DNA of 56,459 nt from A37T11 sp964546645 (GCA_964546645.1 CAZJKM010000007.1:1-56459), one strand, 5' to 3'; shown: positions 9,453 to 19,360, counted from the first letter of the stretch. Made by a program: numbers and translations. Notes: generated by a model not told the origin, from the sequence alone.

Positions 9453-10766
9453 ATGGATACCACAACCTCCCCCGCTAAGCCTTCCAGGGTCCGTTACCTG
9501 GTGCTTTTCCTGATATTTGTAAATGTAGTCATTAACTACATGGATCGCAGCAACCTCGCGGTGGCAGCCTCAGAGATCGACAAGGAATTTAATTTTACAC
9601 CGGTGCAGCTTGGGCTCATTTTTTCAGCTTTTAGCTGGACCTATCTGGCATTCCAGATTCCGGGTGGCATACTGGTAAACCGTTTCAGTCCGCGTATTCT
9701 GTATGCTTGTAGTCTCATCGCCTGGTCACTCACCACCATGTTTCAGGGGTTTGCCCGGGGATTTGCAACGCTGTTCAGCCTTCGTATGGCTACCGGGGCA
9801 TTTGAAGCGCCGGCCTTTCCCATTAATAATCGTGTGGTGAGCAGCTGGTTTCCGGATAACGAACGGGCTTCGGCTATTGCGGTTTATACGTCCGGCCAGT
9901 TTCTGGGACTGGCTTTCCTGATGCCGGTGTTATCGTGGATTCAGTTTCACGTGGGTTGGAGAGGCCTTTTTTTTGTTACGGGATTGGTCGGCGTGGTTTG
10001 GGGTCTGGTTTGGTATTATGCTTACCGGGATCCTCTTCAGCACCGAAAGGTGAACCAGGCGGAACTTGATCACATCAGACAAGGTGGAGGACTGCTTGAT
10101 AGTCCGCCACCGGCAGGGGGCAGCAGAAAAAAAGTCTTTAACTGGGCTGACCTGAAAGAGGTGCTGTCTCACCGCAAACTATGGGGTATTTATATCGGTC
10201 AGTTTTCGGTGAATGCCGCGCTATGGTTTTTTCTTACCTGGTTTCCCAAATACCTGGTGGATTATCGGGGATTTGATTTTATCCAATCAGGATATTATGC
10301 ATCCATTCCCTACCTGGCTGCCTTTGCGGGTATCCTTTTTTCAGGGTTTCTTTCGGACTATCTGATCAGGAGAGGGGTGTCTCCCGCTAAAGCCCGTAAA
10401 CGCCCGATCATTATCGGTCTGCTGGTTTCTACGCTGATCCTTGGCGCGAACTACGTCGGCACGCCGGGCCTGATCATTCTGTTTATGTCCCTGTCTTTTT
10501 TTGGTATCGGTTTCGCATCTATTACCTGGATATTCGTATCCACCCTGGCACCGGAGCATCTGATCCATATTACAGGAGGGGTCTTTAATTTTATCGGTCA
10601 GCTTTCGGGCATTGTGGTGCCGGTCGCGATAGGAGTGCTGGCCAGTGGCGGCAGCTTTGCGCCGGCTCTTCTCTTTATAGCTGTATTGGGTTTATTGGGT
10701 GCCTGCTCTTATACCTTTCTGGTGGGAAGTGTGGAGCGCATTCAGCTAAAGGATCGCCCAGCCTGA
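9453..10766 (+). CDS. dgoT: MFS sugar-acid transporter (anion:cation symporter family, DgoT-like)
   Basis: 437-residue inner-membrane protein with about 12 hydrophobic segments and the ACS-family signature YMDRSNLAVAA in the first loop. A long cytoplasmic loop around residues 200-225 separates the two halves. ATG 9453 (MDTTTSPAKP) is chosen because it precedes a short basic N-terminus and the first membrane helix; an upstream in-frame ATG at 9408 would overlap the dehydratase gene by 37 bp. Position between galactonate dehydratase and kinase suggests uptake of D-galactonate or a similar hexonate. Confidence 0.85.
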   Translation: MDTTTSPAKPSRVRYLVLFLIFVNVVINYMDRSNLAVAASEIDKEFNFTPVQLGLIFSAFSWTYLAFQIPGGILVNRFSPRILYACSLIAWSLTTMFQGFARGFATLFSLRMATGAFEAPAFPINNRVVSSWFPDNERASAIAVYTSGQFLGLAFLMPVLSWIQFHVGWRGLFFVTGLVGVVWGLVWYYAYRDPLQHRKVNQAELDHIRQGGGLLDSPPPAGGSRKKVFNWADLKEVLSHRKLWGIYIGQFSVNAALWFFLTWFPKYLVDYRGFDFIQSGYYASIPYLAAFAGILFSGFLSDYLIRRGVSPAKARKRPIIIGLLVSTLILGANYVGTPGLIILFMSLSFFGIGFASITWIFVSTLAPEHLIHITGGVFNFIGQLSGIVVPVAIGVLASGGSFAPALLFIAVLGLLGACSYTFLVGSVERIQLKDRPA

Positions 10767-10776
10767 CAGACACGCA

Positions 10777-11727
10777 ATGAAAATGTTTTTAAGCTGCGAT
10801 TGGGGAACGACATCGTTCCGGCTGCGTTTGGTCAGTTCCGGGGATTTATCTGTACTTGCGGAAGAGACCTCCGATCAGGGAATTGCTATGACGTACGGAA
10901 AATGGCAGCGGGAGGGAACAGAACGGGAGTTGTTTTATGCAGCGGTTTTGCAGGAAGCTTTGCAGAAGCTCAGCAGGAAAGTCAGTACTCCGCTTCATGA
11001 AGTTCCGGTAGTCCTCTCGGGGATGGCATCTGCCAGTATAGGATGGCATGAAATGCCGTACAAAACCATGCCTTTCAGGTTGGACGGGTCAGATCTGCTG
11101 ACGGAGCTGCTCAGTCTGGAGAATATGACCAATAAGGTCATTCTGATTTCCGGGGTCCGTACCGATCACGACGTGATGCGCGGTGAAGAAACGAAAGTGG
11201 CTGGTTGTGTTGCCGGCCTGAAGGATATCCGGAATGAAAGTCTGCTTATTCTCCCCGGAACACACCCGAAGCATGTGCTGATCAATAGGACCTCAGCTTA
11301 CGCCTTACGAACCTATATGACAGGTGAACTGTTCGACCTGCTTTCAACCCGGAGCGTGTTGTCGGCTTCCGTAACAGAAAGCAGTGACCGGGAGGCTGCG
11401 GAGAATCGTGCCTGTTTTGCCAGAGGGGTTGAGGCAGGTAGTGCTGAAAATCTGTTGCATGCCTGTTTCATAGTGCGGACCAACCAGCTTCTGCAGCAGG
11501 TGCCTCCCACGCAGAACTTTTATTTTCTGAGCGGATTGCTGATCGGCTCAGAGCTGAAGGATGTGGATAAAACCCTGCCACTTTACCTCGTGGGGAGCGG
11601 TATGCACAACGCCCTTTATAGTGATGCCTGCCGTGTGCTGGGTATTCCGGTAACACAGCAAATAGATGCCAATCAGGCATTGATAGCCGGCCAGTTGCAG
11701 CTTTTGCTCAGGAAGAACTGCCTTTAA
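10777..11727 (+). CDS. dgoK: 2-dehydro-3-deoxygalactonokinase
   Basis: 316 residues, DgoK family of sugar kinases, phosphorylating 2-keto-3-deoxygalactonate before aldol cleavage. The ATP-site start LSCDWGTTSFRLRLV is family-typical, followed by VVLSGMASASIGWHE and LPGTHPKHV. It is the last gene of the operon, 10 nt after the transporter. With the aldolase, dehydratase and transporter it completes the De Ley-Doudoroff route from D-galactonate to pyruvate and glyceraldehyde 3-phosphate. No regulator is encoded in or beside the operon. Confidence 0.93.
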   Translation: MKMFLSCDWGTTSFRLRLVSSGDLSVLAEETSDQGIAMTYGKWQREGTERELFYAAVLQEALQKLSRKVSTPLHEVPVVLSGMASASIGWHEMPYKTMPFRLDGSDLLTELLSLENMTNKVILISGVRTDHDVMRGEETKVAGCVAGLKDIRNESLLILPGTHPKHVLINRTSAYALRTYMTGELFDLLSTRSVLSASVTESSDREAAENRACFARGVEAGSAENLLHACFIVRTNQLLQQVPPTQNFYFLSGLLIGSELKDVDKTLPLYLVGSGMHNALYSDACRVLGIPVTQQIDANQALIAGQLQLLLRKNCL

Positions 11728-11789
11728 CCAAACCATTCAGGTGCCGGATCCTTGGAAAAGAAGAATAGTTCTTTCAGTTTTAGTCGGCG

Positions 11790-12281
11790 CTACCCGCCGG
11801 CTTCACGGAGTAAGTTGTCCAGATCAAGTGGTCGTGTATACATGATCAGTGTACCATCGGTGTTGTACGGCCAGTTTTCCTTTGGCCTATCCCAATATAG
11901 TTCAACGCCGTTACCATCAGGGTCATCCAGATACAATGCCTCCGATACACCGTGATCACTTGCTCCGGTCAACGGGTACCGTGCATCGGTCAGCCGCCTG
12001 AGTACGACAGCCAGGTCTTTCCGGCTTGGATAAAGAATAGCTGTATGGTATAGCCCGACACCGGTTTGGGATGCTTTTGGTGCGCCGGCGCTATGCCACG
12101 TATTCAACCCGATATGGTGATGATAGCCACCTGCTGATATAAAGGCAGCCTGATTACCATAGGTGGTAGTAATTTCAAAACCGAGCAGATCGCAATAAAA
12201 GGTGAGGGCCCTGCCGAGATCGGCAACCTTCAGATGAACATGTCCGATGCGGGTTTCCGGGGGAGCTTTGTATGTATCCAT
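11790..12281 (-). CDS. VOC-family (glyoxalase/extradiol dioxygenase fold) protein
   Basis: 163 residues with one clear VOC module: IGHVHLKVADLGRALTFYCDLLGFEI (metal ligand His at the start) and the closing YLDDPDGNGVELYWDRP with its Glu ligand. A second histidine-rich block, AGGYHHHIGLNTW, is typical of CatE-like catechol dioxygenase relatives. The substrate is unknown. It converges with the galactonate operon and is divergent from htpG, so context gives no role. Length is about half of a two-module extradiol dioxygenase. Confidence 0.85.
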   Translation of the reverse strand: MDTYKAPPETRIGHVHLKVADLGRALTFYCDLLGFEITTTYGNQAAFISAGGYHHHIGLNTWHSAGAPKASQTGVGLYHTAILYPSRKDLAVVLRRLTDARYPLTGASDHGVSEALYLDDPDGNGVELYWDRPKENWPYNTDGTLIMYTRPLDLDNLLREAGG

Positions 12282-12451
12282 GTATGTTGTATATCCTTAC
12301 AAATCTAACTAAATTCCGGTATGTCTGAAAACAATACAGGTTTTCCTGACCAGTCGCCTGTCAGTTAGTCGCTGTCATCCTGACGCTTTTATGCTTTGGA
12401 ACATTCCTTGCTAAGTCGCAGTATAACATATATAACATAGCTTAAATTCAT

Positions 12452-14365
12452 ATGAACGAAAAAGGAAATATTTCTATTCATACCGAGAATATTTTTCCGG
12501 TGATTAAAAAATTCCTCTACTCAGACAACGAGATCTTCCTGCGTGAATTAGTGTCGAATGCCGTGGATGCATCGCAAAAAATCAAGCGACTGGCATCGCT
12601 TGGTCAGTATCAGGGAGATACCGGCGAACTGATGGTAGATGTTTCTTTCGATAAAGACGCCAAAACGATCACCATCTCTGACAGAGGTATCGGAATGACG
12701 GCCGAAGAGATCAAAAAGTATATCAACCAGATTGCTTTTTCAGGGGCGACGGAGTTCGTAGAGAAGTTTAAAGAGGCAAAGGATGCGAACGAGATCATCG
12801 GCCGCTTCGGCCTGGGTTTTTACTCCGCATTCATGGTGGCGGATAAGGTGGAAATACAGAGTTTGTCTTATCAGGAAGGGGCAGAACCTGCCCGGTGGGT
12901 CTGCGACGGAAGTACGTCATATGAGATCAGCGAGGGCAGCCGGACGGAGCGCGGAACAGATGTGATCCTGCACGTCAATAAAGATGGTGAGGAATTCCTT
13001 GACAAAAGCAGATTGGAGAGCATTCTGGATAAATACGGAAAGTTTCTGCCGGTTCCCATTCGTTTTGGGACCAAAACCACCAGTGAGCCTGATGGGGAGG
13101 ACGAGGAAGGAAAAACAAAATATAAAAGTATTGAGGTCGATAACATCATCAACAACACCCGCCCGGCATGGACAAAAGCGCCGGCTGAACTGAAGGATGA
13201 AGATTACCTGGCATTCTACCGGGAGCTGTATCCGTATTCCTTCGATGAACCCCTGTTCTGGATCCACCTGAATGTGGATTATCCATTCAACCTGACCGGT
13301 ATCCTTTATTTCCCGAAGATAAAAAATGATTTTGAGGTGCAGCGAAACAAGATCAAGCTGTATTCACGGCAGGTATTCATTACTGACGAGGTAAAAGATA
13401 TCGTGCCTGAATTCCTGATGCTGCTGCACGGTGTGATCGATTCACCGGATATCCCGCTGAATGTGTCCCGGAGCTTTCTGCAGGCTGACAGTAATGTGAA
13501 AAAAATCAATACGTATATCACCCGGAAGGTAGCCGACAAGCTGAACGATCTGTTTAAAACGGGCCGTAAGGATTTTGAAGAAAAATGGAACGATATCGGT
13601 GTTTTTGTGAAATACGGCATGCTGACCGATGAAAAGTTCGCGGAAAAAGCAACGGATTTCTGCCTGCTGAAGAATACCGAAAGTGAGATGTTTACGCTGA
13701 AAGAATATGAGGCGAAGGTCAGGGATATCCAGCAGGATAAAGATGGTAACGTGGTTTATCTGTATACCAATGACGCAGCTGCACAGGATAGCTACGTGTC
13801 TGCAGCCCGGAGCAAAGGATATGATGTGCTGGTATTCGATTCCCAGATAGACAGCCACTTCATCGGCTACCTGGAACAGAAGACGGAAAAGACGGCGCTG
13901 AAAAGGGTGGATGCGGATACCATTGACAAACTGATCTCCAAGGAGGAGTCTCTTGTGTTACAGCTGAATGAGGAAGAGGCCGCGCAGGTGAAAGAAGTAT
14001 TTGAAAAGGCGGTCAGTAACGAACAGATGGCCATTGAAGTGGATGCGTTGCCGGAAGATGCGCTCCCCGTAACGGTAACGATCGATGAGTTTATGCGGCG
14101 GATGAAAGACATGGCGCGGACAGGTGGTGGCGGTATGAATTTTTATGGTTCCATGCCTGACCGGTATAAAGTTACTGTAAATGGTAACCACCCGCTGATC
14201 CGGCAGATCCTTGACGGTGGGGACGGCGACATAAAAGAGCAGCTGGCTAAACAGGCGGTTGACCTCGGACTGCTGTCACGCGGATTGCTGACCGGGTCGG
14301 CACTGACGGATTTCGTGAAGCGGAGTGTCAGTCTGATCGGCGAAACGGCTGCGAGCGCCAAATAA
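12452..14365 (+). CDS. htpG: Molecular chaperone HtpG (Hsp90)
   Basis: 637-residue cytosolic ATP-dependent chaperone. The GHKL ATPase N-terminus is clear: FLRELVSNAVDASQKI (Asn/Glu of the nucleotide site), ISDRGIGM, and IGRFGLGFYSAFMVADKV (lid and phosphate contacts). The middle domain has YSRQVFITDEV and the arginine-containing LNVSRSFLQ. The C-terminal dimerisation region is present. The usual ELISNASDA appears here as ELVSNAVDA. No heat-shock operator of the CIRCE type was seen upstream. Stands alone between two divergently or separately transcribed genes. Confidence 0.97.
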   Translation: MNEKGNISIHTENIFPVIKKFLYSDNEIFLRELVSNAVDASQKIKRLASLGQYQGDTGELMVDVSFDKDAKTITISDRGIGMTAEEIKKYINQIAFSGATEFVEKFKEAKDANEIIGRFGLGFYSAFMVADKVEIQSLSYQEGAEPARWVCDGSTSYEISEGSRTERGTDVILHVNKDGEEFLDKSRLESILDKYGKFLPVPIRFGTKTTSEPDGEDEEGKTKYKSIEVDNIINNTRPAWTKAPAELKDEDYLAFYRELYPYSFDEPLFWIHLNVDYPFNLTGILYFPKIKNDFEVQRNKIKLYSRQVFITDEVKDIVPEFLMLLHGVIDSPDIPLNVSRSFLQADSNVKKINTYITRKVADKLNDLFKTGRKDFEEKWNDIGVFVKYGMLTDEKFAEKATDFCLLKNTESEMFTLKEYEAKVRDIQQDKDGNVVYLYTNDAAAQDSYVSAARSKGYDVLVFDSQIDSHFIGYLEQKTEKTALKRVDADTIDKLISKEESLVLQLNEEEAAQVKEVFEKAVSNEQMAIEVDALPEDALPVTVTIDEFMRRMKDMARTGGGGMNFYGSMPDRYKVTVNGNHPLIRQILDGGDGDIKEQLAKQAVDLGLLSRGLLTGSALTDFVKRSVSLIGETAASAK

Positions 14366-14444
14366 TAGCGCCTCGGCATGTAAAACAGCCTCTGCGCAAA
14401 ACTGTTGTTACAATGAAAGTGTTGTGATATTTTCCTATAGCATG

Positions 14445-14477
14445 ATTGCCAGTACATTGCGGTAAAGTATATCTTTG
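14445..14477 (+). promoter_or_regulatory. Candidate Bacteroidota-type promoter for the M16 peptidase
   Basis: ATTG, 21 nt, then TATCTTTG (14470-14477), matching the TTTG / TAnnTTTG consensus with the right spacing. It lies 28 nt upstream of the preferred start 14506 and only 7 nt upstream of an in-frame ATG at 14485. Confidence 0.5.
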
Positions 14478-14505
14478 CTGGTATATGAGTCTAAAAGTAA
14501 TTTAT

Positions 14506-17325
14506 ATGACCAAAAAAGTCCCAACCTTACAGCAATGGCTTCGCTTCTTTCTGCTGTTTATGGTGTCGTTGCCGGCCGGACCGGTATTGTCTCAGGAGCA
14601 GGAGATTCCGCCGCTTGACCCGGCTGTGAAGCAGGGAAAACTTCCCAATGGCTTCACCTATTTTATACGGAAAAATACGGAACCCAATAACCGGGTGGTG
14701 ATGTATCTCGCCAACAAGGTCGGTTCCATTCTGGAAACGGATGCAGAGCAGGGGCTGGCTCACTTTGTGGAACACATGAATTTCAATGGTACCACCCAGT
14801 TCCCCAAGAACGAACTGGTGGACTATCTGCAGAAAGCCGGTATCCGGTTCGGTGCTGATCTGAATGCATATACCGGTTTTGATCAGACGGTATATCAGCT
14901 GCCTTTGCCGACGGACGATCCGGAATTGTTGCAAAACGGTTTCCGGGTTATGCGCGACTGGGCACAGGAGGCGTTGATGGATGGCGAAGAAATTGATAAG
15001 GAGCGGGGCGTTATCCTGGAGGAAAAGCGCGGCGGTAAGGGAGCTGACCAGCGCATGCGCGACCAGTATTTGCCGATGCTACTGAATCATTCGCATTATG
15101 CCAGCCGTCTGCCGATCGGAACAGAAGAAGTGCTGACTACCTTCAGCCACGAAACGATCCGGAATTTCTATAAGAAGTGGTACCGGCCGGATCTGCAGGC
15201 GCTCATCGTTGTGGGTGATGTGGACGCAGAGGCTACAGAAAAAACGATCATATCTCTTTTTTCAGACCTGAAAATACCTGATAATAAGCCGGAGCGGCAA
15301 ACGTATAGTGTGCCGCTGACCGGCAAAAACCAGTTCATGTCGGTTACGGATAAGGAGATGACCCATACGGTTATGCAGATGATCATCAAACACCCCGAAC
15401 AAAAAGTGAAGACAGTCGCCGACTTCCGGCAATCGCTTTTGAGATCGCTGTATAACCAGTTAGTCAGATCGCGTTTCAGTGAGTTGCTGCAACAGGCTGA
15501 TCCGCCATTTATACAGGCGGGAAATAGCATGAACGATTTTTTGGGCGGTCTGGATGCGTTTACGTTGTTTGTCGCTGCCAAGCCGGGCGAATTGGAGCGT
15601 GGAGCCAAAGCCATGCTGACAGAAGTAGAACGGGTGAAGCGGTTTGGGTTTACCGAAACGGAACTTGACCGCGCAAAAAGCAACTACCTGACCAGTCTGG
15701 AGACGGCTTATGCTGAACGGGATAAGCGCAAATCAGAAAGTTATGTAGAGGAATACCTGGAGTATTTCCTGGAAGGCATTGCGAGCCCGGGCATTGACTA
15801 TGAGTATCCGCTTGCTAAAAAGAACCTCGTATCGGTCACGTTGGAAGAAGTAAATGCGCTGGGCAGCGCCTGGTACACTGATGTCAACCAGGATGTGCTC
15901 ATCCTGGCACCTGAAACGGAGAAGGCCGGTCTGCCGGATGAGCAAACGGTGAACCGCTGGATACAGGAAGTGAAAAACCAGGACCTGGCGGCCTATGACG
16001 ACCAGGTGAGCAATGAGCCGTTACTGGCAGAAAAACCGCAGGCCGGAAAGATTATCAGCCGGCAGGACCGGGCAGACATTGGTGTTACCGAGCTGGTGCT
16101 GAGCAATGGCGTGAAGGTACAACTGAAGCCCACCGATTTTAAGAACGATGAGATCCGGTTTTACGCATTCAGTCCGGGAGGAACCGCGCTGTACAGTGAC
16201 CCAGATTATTATTCCGCGTCGAATGCAGCATCCATTATCGGTAGCAGCGGTGTAGGCGATTATAACCCTATCCGGCTGAGGAAATATTTGGCAGGTAAGA
16301 AAGTTTCGGTGCAGCCCGGCATTTCTGAGCGCACGGAAAGCATCAGCGGGTCATCCGGAAAGGCGGATCTGGAGACCGCATTTGAAATGATTTACCTGTA
16401 TTTTACCCGGCCGAGACTGGACATGGATATGTTCAGAGGGGCTATCGAAAGACAGAAAGCCAGTCTGGTCAACCGGATGAATGACCCGGAAGCGGTCTTC
16501 AGTGATTCCATTAATGCAGCACTCTACAACCGCAATATTCGTCGTGCGGGACTGACACTGGGAGCACTGGAAAAAATTGATCCCGACCGGTCGCTTGCTA
16601 TCTACAAAGAGCGCTTTGCGGATGCGTCCGACTTTACCTTTACTTTTGTCGGCAGTTTTAAAGAGGAAGAGCTGGTGCCCCTGTTGGAGCAATACCTGGC
16701 GACACTGCCGTCGTCAAATCGTACAGAAGAAGCGCCTGACCTGGGTATTTATCCGCCCGACAAGGGATTCGCGCTTATGGTGCGCAAAGGACAGGAAGAA
16801 AAGGCAGCTGTCCGGCTGCTCTATGCCGGCGATTATACCTATTCGGAAGCAGAGAACCTGCAAATGGACGCCCTGGAGAGTGTGCTGAATATCAAGCTGA
16901 TCGAGCGTATACGGGAAAAAGAAAGCGGAGTGTATAACATTTCGGCACGCGCGTCTGTCGGCAAGTTTCCACGTAACCGGTATACGGTGAGTATCGCCTT
17001 CGGGTGCGATCCGGCCCGCGTTGATTATCTGACAGCGGCTGTGCTGGAAGAGCTGGAAAAAATCAGGCAGGCAGGGGCTGAACCGGTTGACATCAGTAAG
17101 TTTGTGGCGGAGCAAACGCGCCTCACCGAAGTACAGCTCAAAGAAAATAATTTTTGGATGAACTACCTTGTTGGGACGTCCCTCAACAGAGAGGACCCGG
17201 GAAGTGTGCTCGCCATTCTTGACCGGCTTAAAACGGTTACCCCTGAAACAGTGAAAACCGTCGCCGATAAATATTTGCAGCCCGAACGGATGTTCAGATT
17301 CATATTGCTGCCGGAGAGTAACTGA
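14506..17325 (+). CDS. Exported M16-family zinc metallopeptidase
   Basis: 939 residues; two homologous M16 halves as in pitrilysin/PqqL-like peptidases. The inverted zinc motif HFVEH (LAHFVEHMNF) and a downstream Glu in DKERGVILEEKRG form the metal site of the N-terminal half; the C-terminal half lacks the motif, as usual. A hydrophobic N-terminal segment ending near VLSQEQE indicates export to the periplasm. ATG 14506 (MTKKVPT) is chosen since it opens the signal peptide; 14485 is an alternative. These enzymes degrade peptides or processed proteins. Monocistronic, closed by a strong palindromic terminator shared with the sigma-factor gene. Confidence 0.9.
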   Translation: MTKKVPTLQQWLRFFLLFMVSLPAGPVLSQEQEIPPLDPAVKQGKLPNGFTYFIRKNTEPNNRVVMYLANKVGSILETDAEQGLAHFVEHMNFNGTTQFPKNELVDYLQKAGIRFGADLNAYTGFDQTVYQLPLPTDDPELLQNGFRVMRDWAQEALMDGEEIDKERGVILEEKRGGKGADQRMRDQYLPMLLNHSHYASRLPIGTEEVLTTFSHETIRNFYKKWYRPDLQALIVVGDVDAEATEKTIISLFSDLKIPDNKPERQTYSVPLTGKNQFMSVTDKEMTHTVMQMIIKHPEQKVKTVADFRQSLLRSLYNQLVRSRFSELLQQADPPFIQAGNSMNDFLGGLDAFTLFVAAKPGELERGAKAMLTEVERVKRFGFTETELDRAKSNYLTSLETAYAERDKRKSESYVEEYLEYFLEGIASPGIDYEYPLAKKNLVSVTLEEVNALGSAWYTDVNQDVLILAPETEKAGLPDEQTVNRWIQEVKNQDLAAYDDQVSNEPLLAEKPQAGKIISRQDRADIGVTELVLSNGVKVQLKPTDFKNDEIRFYAFSPGGTALYSDPDYYSASNAASIIGSSGVGDYNPIRLRKYLAGKKVSVQPGISERTESISGSSGKADLETAFEMIYLYFTRPRLDMDMFRGAIERQKASLVNRMNDPEAVFSDSINAALYNRNIRRAGLTLGALEKIDPDRSLAIYKERFADASDFTFTFVGSFKEEELVPLLEQYLATLPSSNRTEEAPDLGIYPPDKGFALMVRKGQEEKAAVRLLYAGDYTYSEAENLQMDALESVLNIKLIERIREKESGVYNISARASVGKFPRNRYTVSIAFGCDPARVDYLTAAVLEELEKIRQAGAEPVDISKFVAEQTRLTEVQLKENNFWMNYLVGTSLNREDPGSVLAILDRLKTVTPETVKTVADKYLQPERMFRFILLPESN

Positions 17326-17344
17326 CTTTTATACCCTATAAGCG

Positions 17345-17384
17345 AATACACCCGGTTTATAGCTATAAACCGGGTGTATTTTTG
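17345..17384. terminator. Bidirectional terminator between M16 peptidase and rpoD
   Basis: A perfect palindrome of 36 bp (18-nt arms, left arm AATACACCCGGTTTATAG) is followed by TTTTTG on the plus strand. It sits between two convergent genes and can form a hairpin with a U-tract in either direction. Confidence 0.9.
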
Positions 17385-17414
17385 TATGGGTGGCCGTTGA
17401 ACGGCTGTTGATGC

Positions 17415-18275
17415 CTATCCGAGATAGGATTTCAAAATTTTACTGCGGGAGGTGTGGCGCAACCGTTGCAGCGCTTTGTCCTTGATCTGACGGACGCGTT
17501 CACGGGTCAGGCTGAATTTTTCGCCGATTTCCTCCAGCGACAACGGATGATTGGAACCTAAGCCAAAGAAGAGAACGATGATTTCTCTCTCCCGCTCGGT
17601 CAGGGTTGCCAGTGAACGTTTGATCTCTTCAGAAAGAGACTCATCGATCAGGCCGCTGTCGGTATTGGGATCATGATTCTCCAATACATCCAGCAGTGTA
17701 TTCTCCTCACCTTGTACAAATGGCGCATCCATCGAAACATGCCTGCCGGAATTACTGAGAGTATCTGATATTTTGTCAACCGTTGTTTCCAGAATTTCCG
17801 CCAACTCTTCAGGTGAAGGTTCCCGCTCGTATTCCTGCTCCAGTTTGGAGAAGGCTTTGCTGATTTTGCTCAGTGAGCCGACCTGGTTCAGCGGCAGCCG
17901 CACGATACGCGATTGTTCCGCAATGGCCTGTAGAATGGACTGACGGATCCACCATACCGCATAGGAAATGAATTTAAACCCTTTTGTTTCATCAAAACGC
18001 TTAGCGGCCTTAATCAGGCCGAGATTTCCTTCATTGATCAGGTCACCAAGGGTAAGGCCCTGGTTTTGATATTGTTTAGCAACGGAAACAACGAAACGCA
18101 GGTTTGTTTTCGTTAACCGCTCCAGTGCGGCCTGGTCTCCCTCGCGGATCTTTTGTGCTAATATAACCTCTTCTTCAGCAGTAATCAGATCAACTTTACC
18201 GATCTCGTGCAGATACTTGTCCAGTGACTGCGATTCGCGATTCGTAATTGACTGGGTAATTTTAAGCTGTCTCAT
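17415..18275 (-). CDS. rpoD: Primary sigma-70 factor
   Basis: 286 residues, the short primary sigma factor typical of Bacteroidota, which lacks region 1.1 and the large non-conserved domain. Region 1.2 (LDKYLHEIGKVDLITAEEEV), 2.1-2.4 (TNLRFVVSVAKQYQ, GDLINEGNLGLIKAA, YAVWWIRQSI), region 3, and region 4.2 helix-turn-helix (SLEEIGEKFSLTRERVRQIK) are all intact. It directs recognition of TTTG/TAnnTTTG promoters, several of which occur in this window. A TATTTTTG box on the minus strand at 18315-18322 is a possible own promoter, but its -33 partner is poorly spaced. Confidence 0.97.
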   Translation of the reverse strand: MRQLKITQSITNRESQSLDKYLHEIGKVDLITAEEEVILAQKIREGDQAALERLTKTNLRFVVSVAKQYQNQGLTLGDLINEGNLGLIKAAKRFDETKGFKFISYAVWWIRQSILQAIAEQSRIVRLPLNQVGSLSKISKAFSKLEQEYEREPSPEELAEILETTVDKISDTLSNSGRHVSMDAPFVQGEENTLLDVLENHDPNTDSGLIDESLSEEIKRSLATLTEREREIIVLFFGLGSNHPLSLEEIGEKFSLTRERVRQIKDKALQRLRHTSRSKILKSYLG

Positions 18276-18480
18276 TTATCTTTTAAAACCTTTCTAATCT
18301 AATGAAAAAGTGTGCAAAAATACGTTTTTATTTCCTTTAGAACGATCAAAATCAGAAAAAAGTTTATTGATAGTTAGGTGTTTATACGATTTTTTTGCAG
18401 AATAACTGCAAGCAAAAATTGTTCCAATATTTTTGGGATGAAGTATGCTGACATCATTTTGACCATGGGGCAATGGTCTG

Positions 18481-19323
18481 TCAGTATAAATCGCTCAATT
18501 GAAAAGTGTCGCCGAGTCGGATTCCTTTTTCCGTCAACTGCATATTACAGCATTCGTGCAGAGGATCGTGTTCCAGAAACAGTATGTATTTTCGTTCCAA
18601 AGCTTCCTGCCAGGCGCTTTTTCGTTCGTCCATGGTGGTCAGCGGGCGAACGTCATAACTCATTACGTAAGGTAGGGGTATATGCCCTACGGATGGCAGC
18701 AGATCCGCCATGTACCATACAGTCCTGCCATTGTAATTTATTTGTGGCAACATCATCGCTTCCGTATGCCCGTAAACAAAACGGAGTGTAATATTTTTGT
18801 TGAAATGAAGCCCGTCTGTTGTGTCAACAAACTTTAACTGTCCGCTTTCCTGTATCGGTAGGATGTTTTCCGACAGGAAGGAGGCTTTTTCACGTGGGTT
18901 TGGATTCATTGCCCAATTCCAATGCGCTTCATTACTCCAGTAGGTTGCATTTTTGAAAGCGGGGACCAGGTTTCCTTTTTCCCTGCGGATTGCACCGCCT
19001 ACATGGTCAAAATGAAGGTGTGTCAGCAGGACATCGGTGATGTCATCGCGGTGAAACCCGTGCCGGGCTAACGACCGGTCCAATGTGTCATCCCCGTGCC
19101 GGTAATAATGGCCGAAAAAGCGATCATCCTGCTTGTCTCCCAAACCGGTATCTACTAAAATAAGTTGTTTGCCATCTTCTATCAGAAGTAGCCGGGCAGC
19201 CCAGGTACATAGATTACGCTCATCCGCTGGATTCGTTCGTGACCAGATGGATTTGGGAACGACGCCGAACATGGCACCGCCATCCAGTTTAAAAAATCCG
19301 GTATCAACTGTATATAGTTTCAT
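18481..19323 (-). CDS. Metallo-beta-lactamase-fold hydrolase
   Basis: 280 residues of the MBL superfamily. The dinuclear zinc motif is TDVLLTHLHFDHVGG; further ligands follow in YWSNEAHW, FVYGHTEAM and the late EHDPLHE. The arrangement resembles AHL-lactonase-like or general MBL hydrolases, but the substrate is not predictable. ATG 19323 is chosen because it immediately precedes LYTVDTGFFKLDGGAMFG, the conserved start of this subgroup; the longer reading would cross the promoter. Divergent from pckA. The TAAGTTTG box ends 5 nt before the start codon, so the transcript may be leaderless. Confidence 0.85.
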   Translation of the reverse strand: MKLYTVDTGFFKLDGGAMFGVVPKSIWSRTNPADERNLCTWAARLLLIEDGKQLILVDTGLGDKQDDRFFGHYYRHGDDTLDRSLARHGFHRDDITDVLLTHLHFDHVGGAIRREKGNLVPAFKNATYWSNEAHWNWAMNPNPREKASFLSENILPIQESGQLKFVDTTDGLHFNKNITLRFVYGHTEAMMLPQINYNGRTVWYMADLLPSVGHIPLPYVMSYDVRPLTTMDERKSAWQEALERKYILFLEHDPLHECCNMQLTEKGIRLGDTFQLSDLY

Positions 19324-19328
19324 ATTTG

Positions 19329-19360
19329 CAAACTTAGGGAAGTTCCCGTTTATGTGCAAC
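19329..19360 (-). promoter_or_regulatory. Promoter of the MBL-fold gene, start-codon proximal
   Basis: On the minus strand: GTTG, 20 nt, TAAGTTTG, then 5 nt to the ATG at 19323. Matches the Bacteroidota consensus in both boxes and spacing. Confidence 0.55.

Noticed and set aside
12282..12451. CIRCE-type heat-shock operator upstream of htpG
   Set aside because: No inverted repeat of that type is present; only a lone TTTG was seen.
17345..17380. Perfect 36-bp palindrome as a regulator binding site
   Set aside because: It lies between convergent 3' ends and is followed by T-runs, so a terminator is the better explanation.
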